Shown: positions 29,148 to 39,472, counted from the stretch's first letter. The stretch is DNA of 64,000 nucleotides from Gordonia namibiensis NBRC 108229 (GCF_000298235.1 NZ_BAHE01000015.1:62001-126000); one strand, 5' to 3'. Translations and numbers: made by a program. The notes: generated from the letters alone by a model not told the origin.

Positions 29148-31598
29148 TCAGCCGGGTAGCTGGATGACGACGGGACCAACGCCCGGAACCACGACGGTGG
29201 TCTCGGTGGGACCGTTGCCGCTGTCGCCGCCTGCGCGTCGACCGTTGCTCACGTAGATCGTCACCGTGCTGCCCGGCATCGCCGAGTCCGACGGCGCGGT
29301 GAAGACGACGGTGCCCTTCGGGCGACCGCTGTCGACCTCGAGTTCGTTGACCTTGAAACCGTCCCGCTGGAGCCGTGAGGTGGCCTCACTGGCTGTCAGG
29401 CCGCTGACCTGCGGAATCCGGCCGCGATCACTGCCGCGCCAGTACTCGCGGTCGACCGGGGGCAGCCGGACCGGACCGAACTTCGTGGCCACCGGCTTCA
29501 TCGCCTGGAACCATGTGCGCGCGGGCTCCATACCGCCGTACAGGTCGCCGTCGTAGCAGGACCGCAGCGGGCTGCTGCAGACGCCCTGCGGGTTCGGGCC
29601 GTCGCTGTAGACGTAGGCGGCGCCGGCGATCTGGTTGGTGAAACCGATGAACGCGGAGCTGCGGTGGGCCTCGGTGGTACCGGTCTTGCCCGACATCGGG
29701 AGGGTCCAGCCGGCCGAACCGGCCGCGCCGGCCGCGGTGCCGCCGCCCTTGTCGTCCTTGCTCAGCGCGTTGGCGAGTGTGTCGGCGAGGCCCTTGTCGA
29801 CGACCTGTTCGCAACCCGGCGAGTTGAACGGGACCGAGGTGAGGGCGCGTTGCCCGTCGGGGCCGATCACCGGGTTGCCGTACTGGTCCCGCTTGACGCG
29901 GCTGATGGCCTTGATCGGATTGGGCGGGCACCAGACCCCGCCGGAGGCGAGGGTCGCGGCCACGTTGGCGAGTTCGAGTCCGTTGAGCGGGAGCGGTCCG
30001 AGCGTGAACGAGCCGAAGTTCCCGTCCTTGACGTACTGCGCCATGCTCTTCTCGCCGTAACCCGAGGAGCCGGGCACCGTGTAGGAGCGGAGTCCGAGGC
30101 GGACGGCCATGTCGACCGCCGGCTTCACGCCGACCTGCTGCAGCAGCTTGACGAAGGCGGTGTTCGGCGACTGGGCGAGTGCATCGGACACCGACAGTGA
30201 TGCCGGGTACCGGCCGTCGTTCTTGACGCAGTAGGAGTTCTCCGGGCATCCGTTGGCCCCGGCGCTGTTACCCATGCCCTCCACGGCGACGAAGCCGGGG
30301 ACCGGGATGCTCGAGCCGGCACCGAGGCCCTTCTCCATGGCCGCTGCGACGGTGAAGATCTTGAACACCGAGCCCGCGCCGTCACCGACGGTGGAGAACG
30401 GCTGCGGCTGCATCGTCTCGCCGGCGGCGAGGTTCAGACCGTAACGCCGGCTCGACGCCATCGACAGCACGTCGTGGGACTTGTCGCCGGGACGGATGGT
30501 GCTCATGACGTCGGCGACGCCGTCGGCGGTGGGGGAGGCCTGGGCCTTCACCGCGCGATCCGTTGCGCGCTGGACGTCGGGGTCGAGGGTTGTCTGGATG
30601 ATGTAGCCGCCGCGCAGCACCGAGTTGCGCGACATGCCGTTCTCGGCGAGGAACTGCAGCGCGTAGTCGCAGAAGAAGCCCTCGTTGTCGGCGGCGATGC
30701 AGCCCTGGGTCGGCGTCCGCGGGCGCGGCAGCACGCCGAGCGGCTTCTCCTTGGCCGCGACCAGCTCGGCCCGTCGCTCGGGGAAGTTGTCGATCATCGT
30801 GTCCAGCACGAGGTTCCGGCGGGTCAGTGTGCCCTCGGCGTTGCTGTAGGGATTCAGCGCCGAACTGGACTGGACCATGCCGGCGAGCATCGCAGCCTGC
30901 TCGACCTGGAGGTCCTTGGCCGGGATGCCGAAGTAGGTCTGCGCGGCCGCCTCGATGCCGTAGGCGTTGTTGCCGAAGGGGACGACGTTCAGATAGCGGG
31001 TGACGATCTGCTTCTTCGCCTCCTGCTTGGCGGCGGCATCGTCGAGGCCCTTGTCACGCTTGGCCTGGTCGATGAGGGTCTGTTCGAGCGTGAGCGCCAT
31101 GCGCACCTCGCGCAGCTTGCGCGCGGGGGTCGTCTCGACCGCGGCCTGGCGATCGGCCTCGGTCCGGGCCAGGACGAGCAGTTGATAGTTCTTGATGTAC
31201 TGCTGGTCGAGCGTCGAGGCGCCCTGCTGGACCTCGCCGGATGACGAGTTCTTCAGCGCGGCGCGGATGGTGCCCTTCCAGTCGACGCCGTCGTGCTCGA
31301 GGAAGCGCCGGTCCTCGACGGAGATGATCGCGCGGATCATGTCGGGCGAGATGTCGTTGTATCCGACCTGGTAGCGGTACTGGTCGAACAGCACCGCGAT
31401 CGGCTTCCCGTTGACGTCGGTCATGGTGGTGACCTCCGGCAACGTGCCGTTCAGTAGTTCGGAGGAGACGTTCTCGACTGCCGCTGCCGCCCGGTTGGAG
31501 ACGACGCCGACCCCACTGGCCACCGGATAGAGAAGGCCCGCGACGAGAATGCCGGCCAGCAGGCTCGCCCAGGCCAGTGACCACAGCTTCTTCGACAT
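29148..31598 (-). CDS. ponA2: Bifunctional penicillin-binding protein PonA2 (class A PBP)
   Basis: An 816-residue peptidoglycan synthase. One N-terminal membrane helix (WASLLAGILVAGLLYPVASG) precedes the glycosyltransferase domain (about 70-260) with EDRRFLEHDGVDWKG and GASTLDQQYIKN. The transpeptidase domain (about 390-680) shows the active-site SVFK, the SxN motif SPN, and KTGTTE. A single PASTA domain (about 705-775) and a Gly/Pro-rich tail end the protein, as in mycobacterial PonA2. The ATG at 31598 is in tandem with a GTG at 31601. It is divergent from whiB4. Confidence 0.96.
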   Translation of the reverse strand: MSKKLWSLAWASLLAGILVAGLLYPVASGVGVVSNRAAAAVENVSSELLNGTLPEVTTMTDVNGKPIAVLFDQYRYQVGYNDISPDMIRAIISVEDRRFLEHDGVDWKGTIRAALKNSSSGEVQQGASTLDQQYIKNYQLLVLARTEADRQAAVETTPARKLREVRMALTLEQTLIDQAKRDKGLDDAAAKQEAKKQIVTRYLNVVPFGNNAYGIEAAAQTYFGIPAKDLQVEQAAMLAGMVQSSSALNPYSNAEGTLTRRNLVLDTMIDNFPERRAELVAAKEKPLGVLPRPRTPTQGCIAADNEGFFCDYALQFLAENGMSRNSVLRGGYIIQTTLDPDVQRATDRAVKAQASPTADGVADVMSTIRPGDKSHDVLSMASSRRYGLNLAAGETMQPQPFSTVGDGAGSVFKIFTVAAAMEKGLGAGSSIPVPGFVAVEGMGNSAGANGCPENSYCVKNDGRYPASLSVSDALAQSPNTAFVKLLQQVGVKPAVDMAVRLGLRSYTVPGSSGYGEKSMAQYVKDGNFGSFTLGPLPLNGLELANVAATLASGGVWCPPNPIKAISRVKRDQYGNPVIGPDGQRALTSVPFNSPGCEQVVDKGLADTLANALSKDDKGGGTAAGAAGSAGWTLPMSGKTGTTEAHRSSAFIGFTNQIAGAAYVYSDGPNPQGVCSSPLRSCYDGDLYGGMEPARTWFQAMKPVATKFGPVRLPPVDREYWRGSDRGRIPQVSGLTASEATSRLQRDGFKVNELEVDSGRPKGTVVFTAPSDSAMPGSTVTIYVSNGRRAGGDSGNGPTETTVVVPGVGPVVIQLPG

Positions 31599-31789
31599 CA
31601 CCCCGACAGGATACGTGCGATCGGCCGGAACATCGCCCAGCCTCGCCCCCGGGGATCCGCGGGGACCGTGGCGCCCGGACCACGATCCCGCAACCCTCCG
31701 ATCGGATGAGTTTGCACGGTGGTCCCACTTTGTTGCGCTCCAGGGGTTGCGCACCCATGCACAGATCCCTAGATTGAGTGCAGAATGTG

Positions 31790-31807
31790 ACTCACTTAAC
31801 AGTGAGT
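31790..31807. promoter_or_regulatory. Perfect inverted repeat upstream of whiB4
   Basis: ACTCACT-TAAC-AGTGAGT is a perfect 7-bp repeat with a 4-nt spacer, 74 bp before the whiB4 start in the AT-rich gap shared with ponA2. It looks like an operator; the regulator is unknown. Confidence 0.45.
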
Positions 31808-31881
31808 TGTAAATGTGGTCTGAGCAGCGAGTTGAGTCCCGAGCTCGGGGCTTATGCGGAACACGACAGTAGGGGTGGCGG

Positions 31882-32193
31882 ATGGCGACAGCGGCAGTTT
31901 CTACCGGAGAAGATCGCTTGGCCTGGGTGGCCAAGGCGCGGTGCCGGGGCGGAGACCCGGACGATCTGTTCGTGAGAGGAGCAGCTCAGCGCAAGGCCGC
32001 GACCATCTGCCGGCACTGCCCGGTACAGCTCGAATGCGGTGCAGATGCCCTCGACAACCGCGTCGAATTCGGTGTGTGGGGTGGCCTGACCGAGCGTCAG
32101 CGTCGCGCACTCCTGCGCCAGCACCCCGAGGTCACCTCGTGGTCGGCGTTCTTCGAAGCCCAGCGTCGCCGCCAGCGCGCCGACGCGGTCTGA
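31882..32193 (+). CDS. whiB4: WhiB-family iron-sulfur regulator WhiB4
   Basis: A 103-residue protein with the four [4Fe-4S] cysteines Cys21, Cys43, Cys46 and Cys52 (RCRGGDPDDLF and CRHCPVQLEC), then the beta-turn GVWGGLTERQRR, and a basic C-terminal tail for DNA binding. The gene order ponA2-whiB4-Get3-like pair is that of M. tuberculosis whiB4 (Rv3681c), a redox-responsive regulator of antioxidant genes. It would sense oxygen or NO via its cluster. A long hairpin terminator follows. Confidence 0.95.
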   Translation: MATAAVSTGEDRLAWVAKARCRGGDPDDLFVRGAAQRKAATICRHCPVQLECGADALDNRVEFGVWGGLTERQRRALLRQHPEVTSWSAFFEAQRRRQRADAV

Positions 32194-32217
32194 TCACCGC
32201 AGACCCTTCAGTCAGAG

Positions 32218-32257
32218 CAATTCGGCTCGACCGGCAGATGCCGGCCGAGCCGAATTG
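32218..32257. terminator. Bidirectional terminator between whiB4 and the Get3-like genes
   Basis: A long, near-perfect stem (CAATTCGGCTCG plus CCGGC with complement) with an AGAT loop lies between the convergent genes. Confidence 0.85.
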
Positions 32258-32280
32258 TCATCCGTGGGTGTTCCGCGGGC

Positions 32281-33375
32281 TCAACCGCGTCCGGTGATCT
32301 GTTCGGCGACGGCGCGAAGGGCGGTCACGTCCGCGACCTCGAACGGCAGCGCCGGGACCCCGACGATCGGAACCCGGGGATGGGCGGCCGTGAACCGTTG
32401 CAGCAGATGCAGTTCGCGCTTTCCGGTGGCGGCGCGATCGGCGTGGATCTGCAGCACCCCGCGAGTCAGGTCGTCGGTGACCGACTCCAGCGCCACCAGC
32501 GCTGCCTCCTCGTGGATCGAGGTGAGGTTCGGGTGGGTCCGGTTGAGGATCAGGCCTGCGAGCGGCATCGTCTCCTCCGACAACCGGTCGACGAAGAACG
32601 CGGCCTCACGCAGGGCGTCGGCCTCGGCCGCCGCGACCACCGCGAACTGGGTGCCGGGCTGCTTCAGCAGTTCGTAGGTCTTCAGGGCACGGTCCTGGAA
32701 GCCGCCGAACATCGAGTCGAGCGACTGCACGAACATCGCGACGTCGCGCAGCATGTCGCCGCCGATGATGGTGGAGACGCCGCGCATCGCCAGGCTCATC
32801 GCGCCGGTGACCATACGGCCCACGCCGCGTCCGCCGCCGACCAGAACCTTCATCAGCCGGCCCGAGAGGAACGAGCCGAGGCGCTGCGGGGCGTCGAGGA
32901 AGTCGAGTGCGTTCCGCGACGGCGGGGTGTCGACGACGATGAGATCCCAGTGGTCCTGCTCGAGCAACTTGCCGAGCTTCTCCATCGCCATGTACTCCTG
33001 CGTGCCGGAGAACGAGGACGCGACCGTCTGATAGAAGGCGTTCTGCATGATCGCCTCGGCGCGTTCCGGAGTGGAGTACTCGAGCACCATCTCGTCGAAG
33101 GTGCGGCGCATGTCCAGCATCATCGCGTCGAGCGTGCCCTTGCCCTCGATCGGCACGGGCTGCGGCTCGTTGGTGAGCTCGGACATGCCGAGGGACTGGG
33201 CGAGCCGTTTGGCCGGGTCGATGGTGAGGACTGCGACCGTGCGCCCCTGCTCCGCGGCGTACATCGCCATGGCGGCCGCCGTCGTGGTCTTGCCGACGCC
33301 GCCTGCGCCACAACAGATGACGACGCGTGTCCCGGGGTCGGTGAGTACCGCTCCCATCTTGAGATCGAGTGGCAT
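32281..33375 (-). CDS. ArsA/Get3-like ATPase, second gene of the pair
   Basis: A 364-residue P-loop ATPase. The deviant Walker A is [24 protein letters not shown] near residue 22, Switch motifs [11 protein letters not shown] and [17 protein letters not shown] follow, and LILNRTHPN marks the guanine/adenine pocket. It corresponds to Rv3680. Its ATG overlaps the stop of the partner gene (TGATG), so the two are translated together and probably form a heterodimer. In mycobacteria the pair is linked to protein handling and glycerol metabolism; no arsenic function is suggested by context. Confidence 0.92.
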   Translation of the reverse strand: MPLDLKMGAVLTDPGTRVVICCGAGGVGKTTTAAAMAMYAAEQGRTVAVLTIDPAKRLAQSLGMSELTNEPQPVPIEGKGTLDAMMLDMRRTFDEMVLEYSTPERAEAIMQNAFYQTVASSFSGTQEYMAMEKLGKLLEQDHWDLIVVDTPPSRNALDFLDAPQRLGSFLSGRLMKVLVGGGRGVGRMVTGAMSLAMRGVSTIIGGDMLRDVAMFVQSLDSMFGGFQDRALKTYELLKQPGTQFAVVAAAEADALREAAFFVDRLSEETMPLAGLILNRTHPNLTSIHEEAALVALESVTDDLTRGVLQIHADRAATGKRELHLLQRFTAAHPRVPIVGVPALPFEVADVTALRAVAEQITGRG

Positions 33376-34445
33376 CACGCACCCGCTTTCTGGAGGAGGT
33401 TGGCCAGCTCGTAGATGGAACCGAGGTCGATGCCGTCGCCGAGGGACGGCAGTTCGAGCGTCGGCAGCTCCACCTCGTCGAGCTGTGCCTTCGCGATCTG
33501 CTGCGCCTGCAGGCGGGTCGCGTGTTCGATCGTCTCGGTGAGCAGGCCGGACAGGTCGCCGTCGGCGAGCTTCATCCCGGCGGCCGTCAGGTTCTCCTCG
33601 ATGCGCGCGGCATCGATCCGGCCCTCGGCGATCTCGTCGATCGCGTCGGCGGGCAGGTGCGGGGCGCTGACCCGGTTGATGATGAGGCTGCCGAGATTGA
33701 GGTTCTTGCCGCGCAGCTCGTCGATTGCCTCGATGGTCTCCTGGATCGGCATCGCCTCGAGCAGCGTCACCAGATGGACGACGGTCTCCTCCGAGTGCAG
33801 CAGGCGGACGACGCCCTCGCTCTGATTGCGGATCGGGCCGGTCTTGGCGAGGTCGGCCATCGCCTGGGTGACGTCGAGGAAGTTGCCGATCCGGCCGGTC
33901 GGCGGCGCGTCGACGACCACCGCGTCGTACACGCGGTCGCCCTTCTTGTCGGTGTGGATGATGCGCTCTTTGATCTTGCCGGTGAGCAGCACGTCGCGAA
34001 GACCCGGTGCCACCGTGGTCACGAAGTCGATGGCGCCGATGCGCTTCATCGCCCGGCCGGCGAAGCCGAGGTTGTAGAACATGTCGAGGTATTCGAGCAG
34101 TGCGTGCTCGATGTCGATGGCGAGCGCCGACACCTCACCGCCGCCCTCGGCGGTTGCGATCCTGGTGTCGGTCGGCGGCAGCGGCGGGATGTCGAAGAGC
34201 TGCGCGATGCCCTGCCGGCCCTCGGTCTCGACGAGGAGGACCTTCTTGCCGTCGGCGGCCAGCGCGAGTGCCAGCGCCGCCGCGATCGTCGTCTTACCTG
34301 TCCCGCCCTTGCCCGATACGAAGTGCAACCGGGCGCGCGATGCCGCGTCCGGCCACTCGTTGTCGACAGTGACTGAAGACTTGTCTGTCACGCCGGAATC
34401 GAGACCTTCCCCCGCCCCGGAACGTGAGCCCTGTTCATTGGCCAC
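33375..34445 (-). CDS. ArsA/Get3-like ATPase, first gene of the pair
   Basis: A 356-residue ATPase with a 38-residue unstructured N-terminus, Walker [40 protein letters not shown] and [17 protein letters not shown]. The signature Lys of the deviant P-loop (KGGTGKT) places it in the SIMIBI class. It corresponds to Rv3679 and overlaps the following gene by TGATG. The GTG at 34445 lies 43 bp from the divergent DUF4177 gene. Confidence 0.92.
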   Translation of the reverse strand: MANEQGSRSGAGEGLDSGVTDKSSVTVDNEWPDAASRARLHFVSGKGGTGKTTIAAALALALAADGKKVLLVETEGRQGIAQLFDIPPLPPTDTRIATAEGGGEVSALAIDIEHALLEYLDMFYNLGFAGRAMKRIGAIDFVTTVAPGLRDVLLTGKIKERIIHTDKKGDRVYDAVVVDAPPTGRIGNFLDVTQAMADLAKTGPIRNQSEGVVRLLHSEETVVHLVTLLEAMPIQETIEAIDELRGKNLNLGSLIINRVSAPHLPADAIDEIAEGRIDAARIEENLTAAGMKLADGDLSGLLTETIEHATRLQAQQIAKAQLDEVELPTLELPSLGDGIDLGSIYELANLLQKAGA

Positions 34446-34488
34446 CGCAACACCTTATCCATTCATCGTCGGCAGTTAGGGTGAGTCC

Positions 34489-34653
34489 ATGAGTGAAGTG
34501 ACCGCGTGGGAATACGTGACGGTGCCGCTGCTGACGCACGCAACCAAACAGATCCTCGATCAGTGGGGTGCGGACGGCTGGGAACTGGTGTCGGTGCTCC
34601 CCGGCCCGACCGGTGAGCAGCACGTCGCCTACCTGAAGCGACCGAAGGGCTGA
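34489..34653 (+). CDS. Small DUF4177-type protein (54 residues)
   Basis: A 54-residue protein: MSEVTAWEYVTVPLL, then TKQILDQWGADGWELVSVLPG and a tail VAYLKRPKG. The W-E-Y-V-T-V start and GADGWELVSV core are DUF4177 features. It ends 2 bp before the RidA gene, so the two are cotranscribed. A gene at this place is conserved in mycobacteria. Function unknown. Confidence 0.85.
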   Translation: MSEVTAWEYVTVPLLTHATKQILDQWGADGWELVSVLPGPTGEQHVAYLKRPKG

Positions 34654-34655
34654 GC

Positions 34656-35129
34656 ATGGCTGCGACCTGGACAGATCGACTAGCCGAACTCGGCATCGCG
34701 CTGCCCGACGTGGTGCCGCCGGTGGCCAGCTACACGCCGGCCGTGCGGACGGGCAACCTCGTCTACACCTCGGGGCAGCTCCCGATCGTCGACGGCGAAC
34801 TCTCCGTACACGGCAAGGTGCACGACGGTGCCGAGGGCGTCGTCCGTCCGGATGAGGCCACCGCCGCGGCTCGGGTCTGTGCGCTGAACGCGCTCGCCGC
34901 GGTGCACGCGCTGGTCGGAATCGACTCGGTGGTGCGCATCGTCAAGGTGGTCGGCTTCGTGGCGTCCGCCCCGGGCTTCACCGGGCAGCCGAAGGTCATC
35001 AACGGCGCATCGGACGTGCTCGGTGAGATCTTCGGCGACGCGGGCGTTCATGCCCGGTCGGCCGTCGGTGTCGCGGAATTGCCGCTCGGTGCGCCCGTTG
35101 AGGTGGAACTGATCGTCGAAGTGGCCTGA
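34656..35129 (+). CDS. RidA-family protein (Rv3678c-like)
   Basis: A 157-residue RidA/YjgF homologue. Landmarks are VASYTPAVRTGNLVYTSGQLPIVDGEL, ARVCALNALAAVHALVGIDSVVRIVKVVGFVAS, and the C-terminal ARSAVGVAELPLGAPVEVELIVEVA, with the catalytic Arg in ARSAVG. It probably deaminates reactive enamines or acts as an endoribonuclease relative. It is second in a small operon with the DUF4177 gene. Confidence 0.92.
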   Translation: MAATWTDRLAELGIALPDVVPPVASYTPAVRTGNLVYTSGQLPIVDGELSVHGKVHDGAEGVVRPDEATAAARVCALNALAAVHALVGIDSVVRIVKVVGFVASAPGFTGQPKVINGASDVLGEIFGDAGVHARSAVGVAELPLGAPVEVELIVEVA

Positions 35130-35136
35130 CGCCTCC

Positions 35137-35898
35137 TTGGACGTCGCGCTACTGATCGTCGCGGCCGCCGCTGCCGGCTGGGTCGACGCCGTTGTCGGCG
35201 GCGGCGGACTGGTGTTGATCCCCGCGATGCTGATCGCGCAGCCCGGCCTGCCGACGGCGACGGCTCTCGGCACCAACAAACTCGCCGCCGTGTTCGGCAC
35301 CGCGTCGGCCGCCTGGCGCTATGTGCGGCACGTGCGCATCGACCTGCGCCGGCTCGTCCCGGTGTTCGTCGCCGCGCTCGTGTTCTCGGCTCTCGGTGCG
35401 CTGGTGGCGATCTCGCTGCCGACGGAGATCTTCACGCCCATCGTGCTGGTGATGCTCGTCGCGGTCGGGCTGTTCGTCGCGCTGAACCCCGGGTTCGGCG
35501 GCGACGCCTCCGCGGGCCCGCGGTCGCGGCTGTCCACGATCGCCGGTCTGGTGATCGCCGGTGTCGTCATCGCGTTCTACGACGGGGTGATGGGTCCCGG
35601 TACCGGGACCTTCCTCATCATCAGCCTCACCGCGCTCGTCGGGACGTCGTTCCTGGAGAGTTCGGCGATGGCCAAGGTCATCAACACCGGCACCAACCTC
35701 GGGGCGCTGACGGTTTTCGGACTGCAGGGAAATGTCTTGTGGCTCTTGGGTCTCGGGCTGGCGGCGGCCAACATCGTCGGTGCCCAGATCGGCTCGCACA
35801 TGGCCATCGGACGCGGCAGCTCCTTCGTCCGGTGGGTCCTGCTCGCCGTCGTCGTGGTGATGGTCGGGAAGCTCGGGTACGACCTGATCACGGACTGA
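35137..35898 (+). CDS. TSUP-family (TauE/SafE) membrane transporter
   Basis: About 253 residues with eight predicted helices. The family repeats are seen as GWVDAVVGGGGLVLIPAML near the start and FYDGVMGPGTGTFLIISLTALVG in the middle; NKLAAVFGTASAAWRYVRH and KVINTGTNLGALTVF follow each. It should export or import sulfoacetate, sulfite or another small organic anion. The TTG start is 7 bp after the RidA stop, so it may belong to that operon. Confidence 0.88.
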   Translation: MDVALLIVAAAAAGWVDAVVGGGGLVLIPAMLIAQPGLPTATALGTNKLAAVFGTASAAWRYVRHVRIDLRRLVPVFVAALVFSALGALVAISLPTEIFTPIVLVMLVAVGLFVALNPGFGGDASAGPRSRLSTIAGLVIAGVVIAFYDGVMGPGTGTFLIISLTALVGTSFLESSAMAKVINTGTNLGALTVFGLQGNVLWLLGLGLAAANIVGAQIGSHMAIGRGSSFVRWVLLAVVVVMVGKLGYDLITD

Positions 35899-36016
35899 TC
35901 CGGGACCGGGACGACCGAACCCCGAACCGGGAGCGACCCGCGGACTTATCCTCGTCATCAGGTCGGTCGCATGCGTCACCCGATGCTTCGACGGCCGCCC
36001 GGCGAGGCGGTGCGAA

Positions 36017-37575
36017 ATGACCGATGCCACGACTCCCGGAACGGCCACGCCGCTGTCGGGAAAGCAACGGGTCCTCGCCCTCCTGCTCGCGATGGCCATG
36101 TTCGTGCTCGTCGTCGACACGTCGGTCATGAACGTATCGATCTCGGCCGTCGTCCGCGACCTGGAGACGACCGTCAGCGGCGTGCAGTCCGCGATTGCGC
36201 TCGAGGCCCTGGTGTCGGCGGCGTTCATCCTGATCGGCGGCAAGGTGGGGGATCTCATCGGACGACGCCGCGCCTACGTCCTCGGCCTGCTCGGCTACGC
36301 CGTCGGAGCGATGGCGATGGTGTTCGCGCAGGGACTCATGGCCGTCATCGTCTTCTGGGCGATCATCGGCGGCATCGGGGCGTCCCTGCTGTTGCCGGCG
36401 ATGCAGTCGCTCGTCCACGGGAACTTCACCGGCGACGACCAGAAGCGGGTCTACGCCCTCGTCGGTGCGGCCGCAGCGATCGCGGCGGCGGTCGGTCCGC
36501 TGCTCGGCGGATTCATCACGACGTACCTCTCCTGGCGGCTCGCTTTCCTCGGCGAGGTCGTCATCATCGCGATCGTGTTGTGCGGCATCGGGCTCGTGCG
36601 CGATGTCGAGTTCACCGGGTCGCGCGGCGTCGACCTCGTCGGTGCCCTGCTCTCGGTGATCGGCATGGGTGGCATCGTCCTCGGAATCCTGGTGTGGCAG
36701 GAGGGTGGTGAAGCCGTCGGAGCACTGCTGGTGGTCGGGGCCGCCGCACTCGCGGGGTTGACCTGGTGGCTGATCCGCCGGCGACGAGCCGGCCGGTCCA
36801 CTCTGCTCGACCCGGACCTGTTCCGGTCCAAGCCGTTCCGGATCGGGGTGAGTCAGCAACTGCTCCAGCAGATCGCGCTCGGCGGCATCATGATCGCGTT
36901 GCCGATCTACCTGCAGATGGTGCTCGAGTACGACGCGATGCAGGCCGGGCTGTCGTTGGCGCCCTTGTCGCTCAGCATGTTCGCGGTGGCACTGCTCGCC
37001 GGTAGGAAGGCGGGCGAGCGACCCGCATCGGCCGTCGTCCTCGTCGGTTTCGCGCTCCTCACCGCGGGCATCGCGGTGCTGATCCCGATCGTGCCGCGCG
37101 CCGAATTCGGCTGGGGACTGATCATCCCGCTCCTCGTGGCCGGTTCGGGACTCGGACTGCTCGTCTCCCAACTCAACGACTACACGCTGGGACCGATGAG
37201 CGAGGAACGGGTGAGCGAGGCGGCCGGGACGAACTCCGCCGCCGGGTCGTTCGGACTCTCCTTCGGCCTGGCCTGTGCCGGCGCGGTCCTGCTGGCGTCG
37301 CTGGCGTTCGGGTTCACCCGCGAGTCGGAATCGAGCGCGGTGCTGGAACCTGCCGAGCAGCAACGTGTCGCACAGGTGCTCGAGACGACGCTCAGGTCAT
37401 GAGCAATTCCCACCTGTCCGAACTGCTCGCCGGACAACCCGAGGATGTCCGTGCCGAGATCCTCCGGATCAACACCGACGTCCGGCCCTTGGCGTTGCAG
37501 GTTGCCCTGGTGATCCCGCTGGCCGCGGGTGCGCTCGGAACCCTGAACGCGTTGCGCATGCGGCGCGCGGGTTGA
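36017..37575 (+). pseudogene. MFS transporter (DHA2 type), frameshift near the C-terminus
   Basis: The first frame (36017-37402, 461 residues) is a DHA2-like efflux carrier with LLLAMAMFVLVVDTSVMNVSISAVVRDL and GGKVGDLIGRRRAYVLGLLG. It stops after VAQVLETTLRS. From 37399 a second frame (58 residues) reads MSNSHLSELLAGQPEDVRAEILRINTDVRPLALQVALVIPLAAGALG. In homologues these two segments are continuous, joined as LEDDAQVMSN. Restoring one G near 37383 rejoins them. As written, the last membrane helix is detached. The overlap ATGA could let both be translated, so partial function is possible. Confidence 0.75.
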
Positions 37576-37617
37576 AATGACTTGGTGGTCTCGCGCGGGA
37601 ACGTCGATGCTGTGGGG

Positions 37618-38880
37618 GTGAACGCCTCGAGTGAATCCGTCGCCGATCCGATGCGTGCGGCGATCCAGCGCCGCACCGTCGTCCTGTTGTGCCTGGTCCA
37701 GGTTCTGGGTGGCGTGTCCATGGGCGGGGCGCTGGCCCTCGGCGCGATCCTCGGCGAGGAACTGTCCGGGACAGAGTCGCTGGCGGGGCTGCCGACGACG
37801 GTGCTGACCCTCGGTGCGGCGGCGGCCGGTCTGCCGCTGGCGTCTCTGGCGTCGGCGCGGGGCCGGCGACCCGCACTCGCCACCGGTCTGCTCGTCGCCG
37901 CCGCGGGCGCGCTCATCGTGGCCCTCGGTGTGGATCGGGGTTGGTTCCCGGTGATGCTCGCCGGGATGACGGCCCTCGGGTCGGGTACCGCGGTGAGCCT
38001 CCAGGCACGTTTCGCGGCAACGGATCTGGCGTCACCGGAGACTCGGGGACGGGATCTCTCGCTGGTGGTGTGGATGACGATGGTAGGCGCCGTGGTCGGG
38101 CCCGCGCTGGTGCCGCTGGGGGCGGCGGTCGCGGGATGGGTCGGGATGGCCGACCTGTCAGGGCCGTTCCTGCTGGGGGCCGTCGGATGCCTGTGTGCCG
38201 CCGCCGTACTCGTCATCGGACTGCGCCCCGACCCGCTGATCGAAGCCAACCGTGGGGCCCCGGAGTCGACGTCGAGGCCGTCGCCGGCAGAGGGGCTTTC
38301 GGCGATCGTGCAGTCTCCGCAGGCCCGAGCGGCGTTGGCTGCGGTCGTCTCGGCGCATGCGGTGATGGTCGGGGTGATGACACTGACTCCCGTACACATG
38401 CACCACGGCGGCGCGTCTGTAACGCTCGTCGGGTTGTCGATCAGTGCCCACATCGCCGGGATGTACGCGCTTTCGCCGATCATGGGCATCCTCGCCGACC
38501 GCGTGGGACGGGTACCGGTCATCCTCGGCGGGCAGGCGGTGCTGGTCGTCAGTTGCGTCGCCGGGTTCGTCTTCGTCGACTCGCAGGCCGGCCTGGTCGC
38601 CGCGCTGGTGCTGCTCGGCATCGGGTGGTCGGCGTCCACGGTCGCGGCGTCGACCCTGCTGACCGATGCTGTTGACACCACGAGACGTGCTGCTGCACAG
38701 GGAGTCTCGGACACATCGATGAGCCTTGCGGGGGCCGGGGCAGGCGCGCTCGCCGGAGTCGTGGTGGGGGCGTTCGGATACGCCGCCCTCGTCCTGGGCG
38801 CCGGGACGATCGCCGTCCTCACCGCCGCGTATGTCGTCGTCGACGGTGCACGTGGGCGACGACCGGCGGCGATGGCCTAG
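37618..38880 (+). CDS. MFS transporter, 12-helix type
   Basis: About 420 residues. LVQVLGGVSMGGALALGAILGEELSG starts the first helix, then SLASARGRRPALATGLLVAAAG gives the motif A-like loop, and MGILADRVGRVPVILGGQAVL the second-half copy. It belongs to a group of actinobacterial MFS proteins without known substrate. The GTG at 37618 is a tentative start with weak ribosome site. It follows the broken DHA2 gene by 42 bp. Confidence 0.85.
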   Translation: MNASSESVADPMRAAIQRRTVVLLCLVQVLGGVSMGGALALGAILGEELSGTESLAGLPTTVLTLGAAAAGLPLASLASARGRRPALATGLLVAAAGALIVALGVDRGWFPVMLAGMTALGSGTAVSLQARFAATDLASPETRGRDLSLVVWMTMVGAVVGPALVPLGAAVAGWVGMADLSGPFLLGAVGCLCAAAVLVIGLRPDPLIEANRGAPESTSRPSPAEGLSAIVQSPQARAALAAVVSAHAVMVGVMTLTPVHMHHGGASVTLVGLSISAHIAGMYALSPIMGILADRVGRVPVILGGQAVLVVSCVAGFVFVDSQAGLVAALVLLGIGWSASTVAASTLLTDAVDTTRRAAAQGVSDTSMSLAGAGAGALAGVVVGAFGYAALVLGAGTIAVLTAAYVVVDGARGRRPAAMA

Positions 38881-38979
38881 AGTTCGACCGCAGGCGGTGC
38901 CGCGGCGTGAACGAGGCGGCCGACGAGTGATACGTGACAGGGACCCCGGTCGGGGGCCGAGGAACAGGAACAGATACCG

Positions 38980-39396
38980 ATGACCTTCTCCGGACAGCCC
39001 ATCCGCGATCAGGCCGTACCGCCGAGCTGGCACAGCCGATTCGCCTTCTTCGACGCCTACGGACCGCCCGCCGACCCGCCCGCCCGGGAGGCGATGAGGC
39101 AGTTGTCCTTCGGGCAGCGCGCACGGCTCACGTTCAACCCGCTAGCGTTCTTCTTCGGGCCCATCTACTTCGCCGTCAAGGGCATGTGGCGCAAGGGTCT
39201 GACGCTGTTCGCGCTGACACTGGTGCTCAACTTCGTGCTGTTGACCCTGAACGTCCCGAGCAGCTTCGACCTGGCCATCGCGTGTGGTGTCGGTGCGCTG
39301 TACGCGACCACCGCGAACTACGCGTGGTACCTGCACGTCCGGAACGACAACCGGTCGTGGAACCCCTTCGAGGGCATGGGCCGCAGCAAGAGCTGA
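38980..39396 (+). CDS. DUF2628 family membrane protein
   Basis: A 138-residue protein. A soluble front (about 45 residues) precedes the typical DUF2628 core FNPLAFFFGPIYFAVKGMWRKGL, with two or three helices after it. Proteins of this family sit near envelope genes; the role is unknown. It starts 99 bp after the MFS gene. Confidence 0.85.
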   Translation: MTFSGQPIRDQAVPPSWHSRFAFFDAYGPPADPPAREAMRQLSFGQRARLTFNPLAFFFGPIYFAVKGMWRKGLTLFALTLVLNFVLLTLNVPSSFDLAIACGVGALYATTANYAWYLHVRNDNRSWNPFEGMGRSKS

Positions 39397-39472
39397 CCGC
39401 GGATCGACTCGGCGCGATCGGATACGCAGCGCAGTGTGACCCGGATCGCCGTCAATGGATAGGCTCGGGGTC

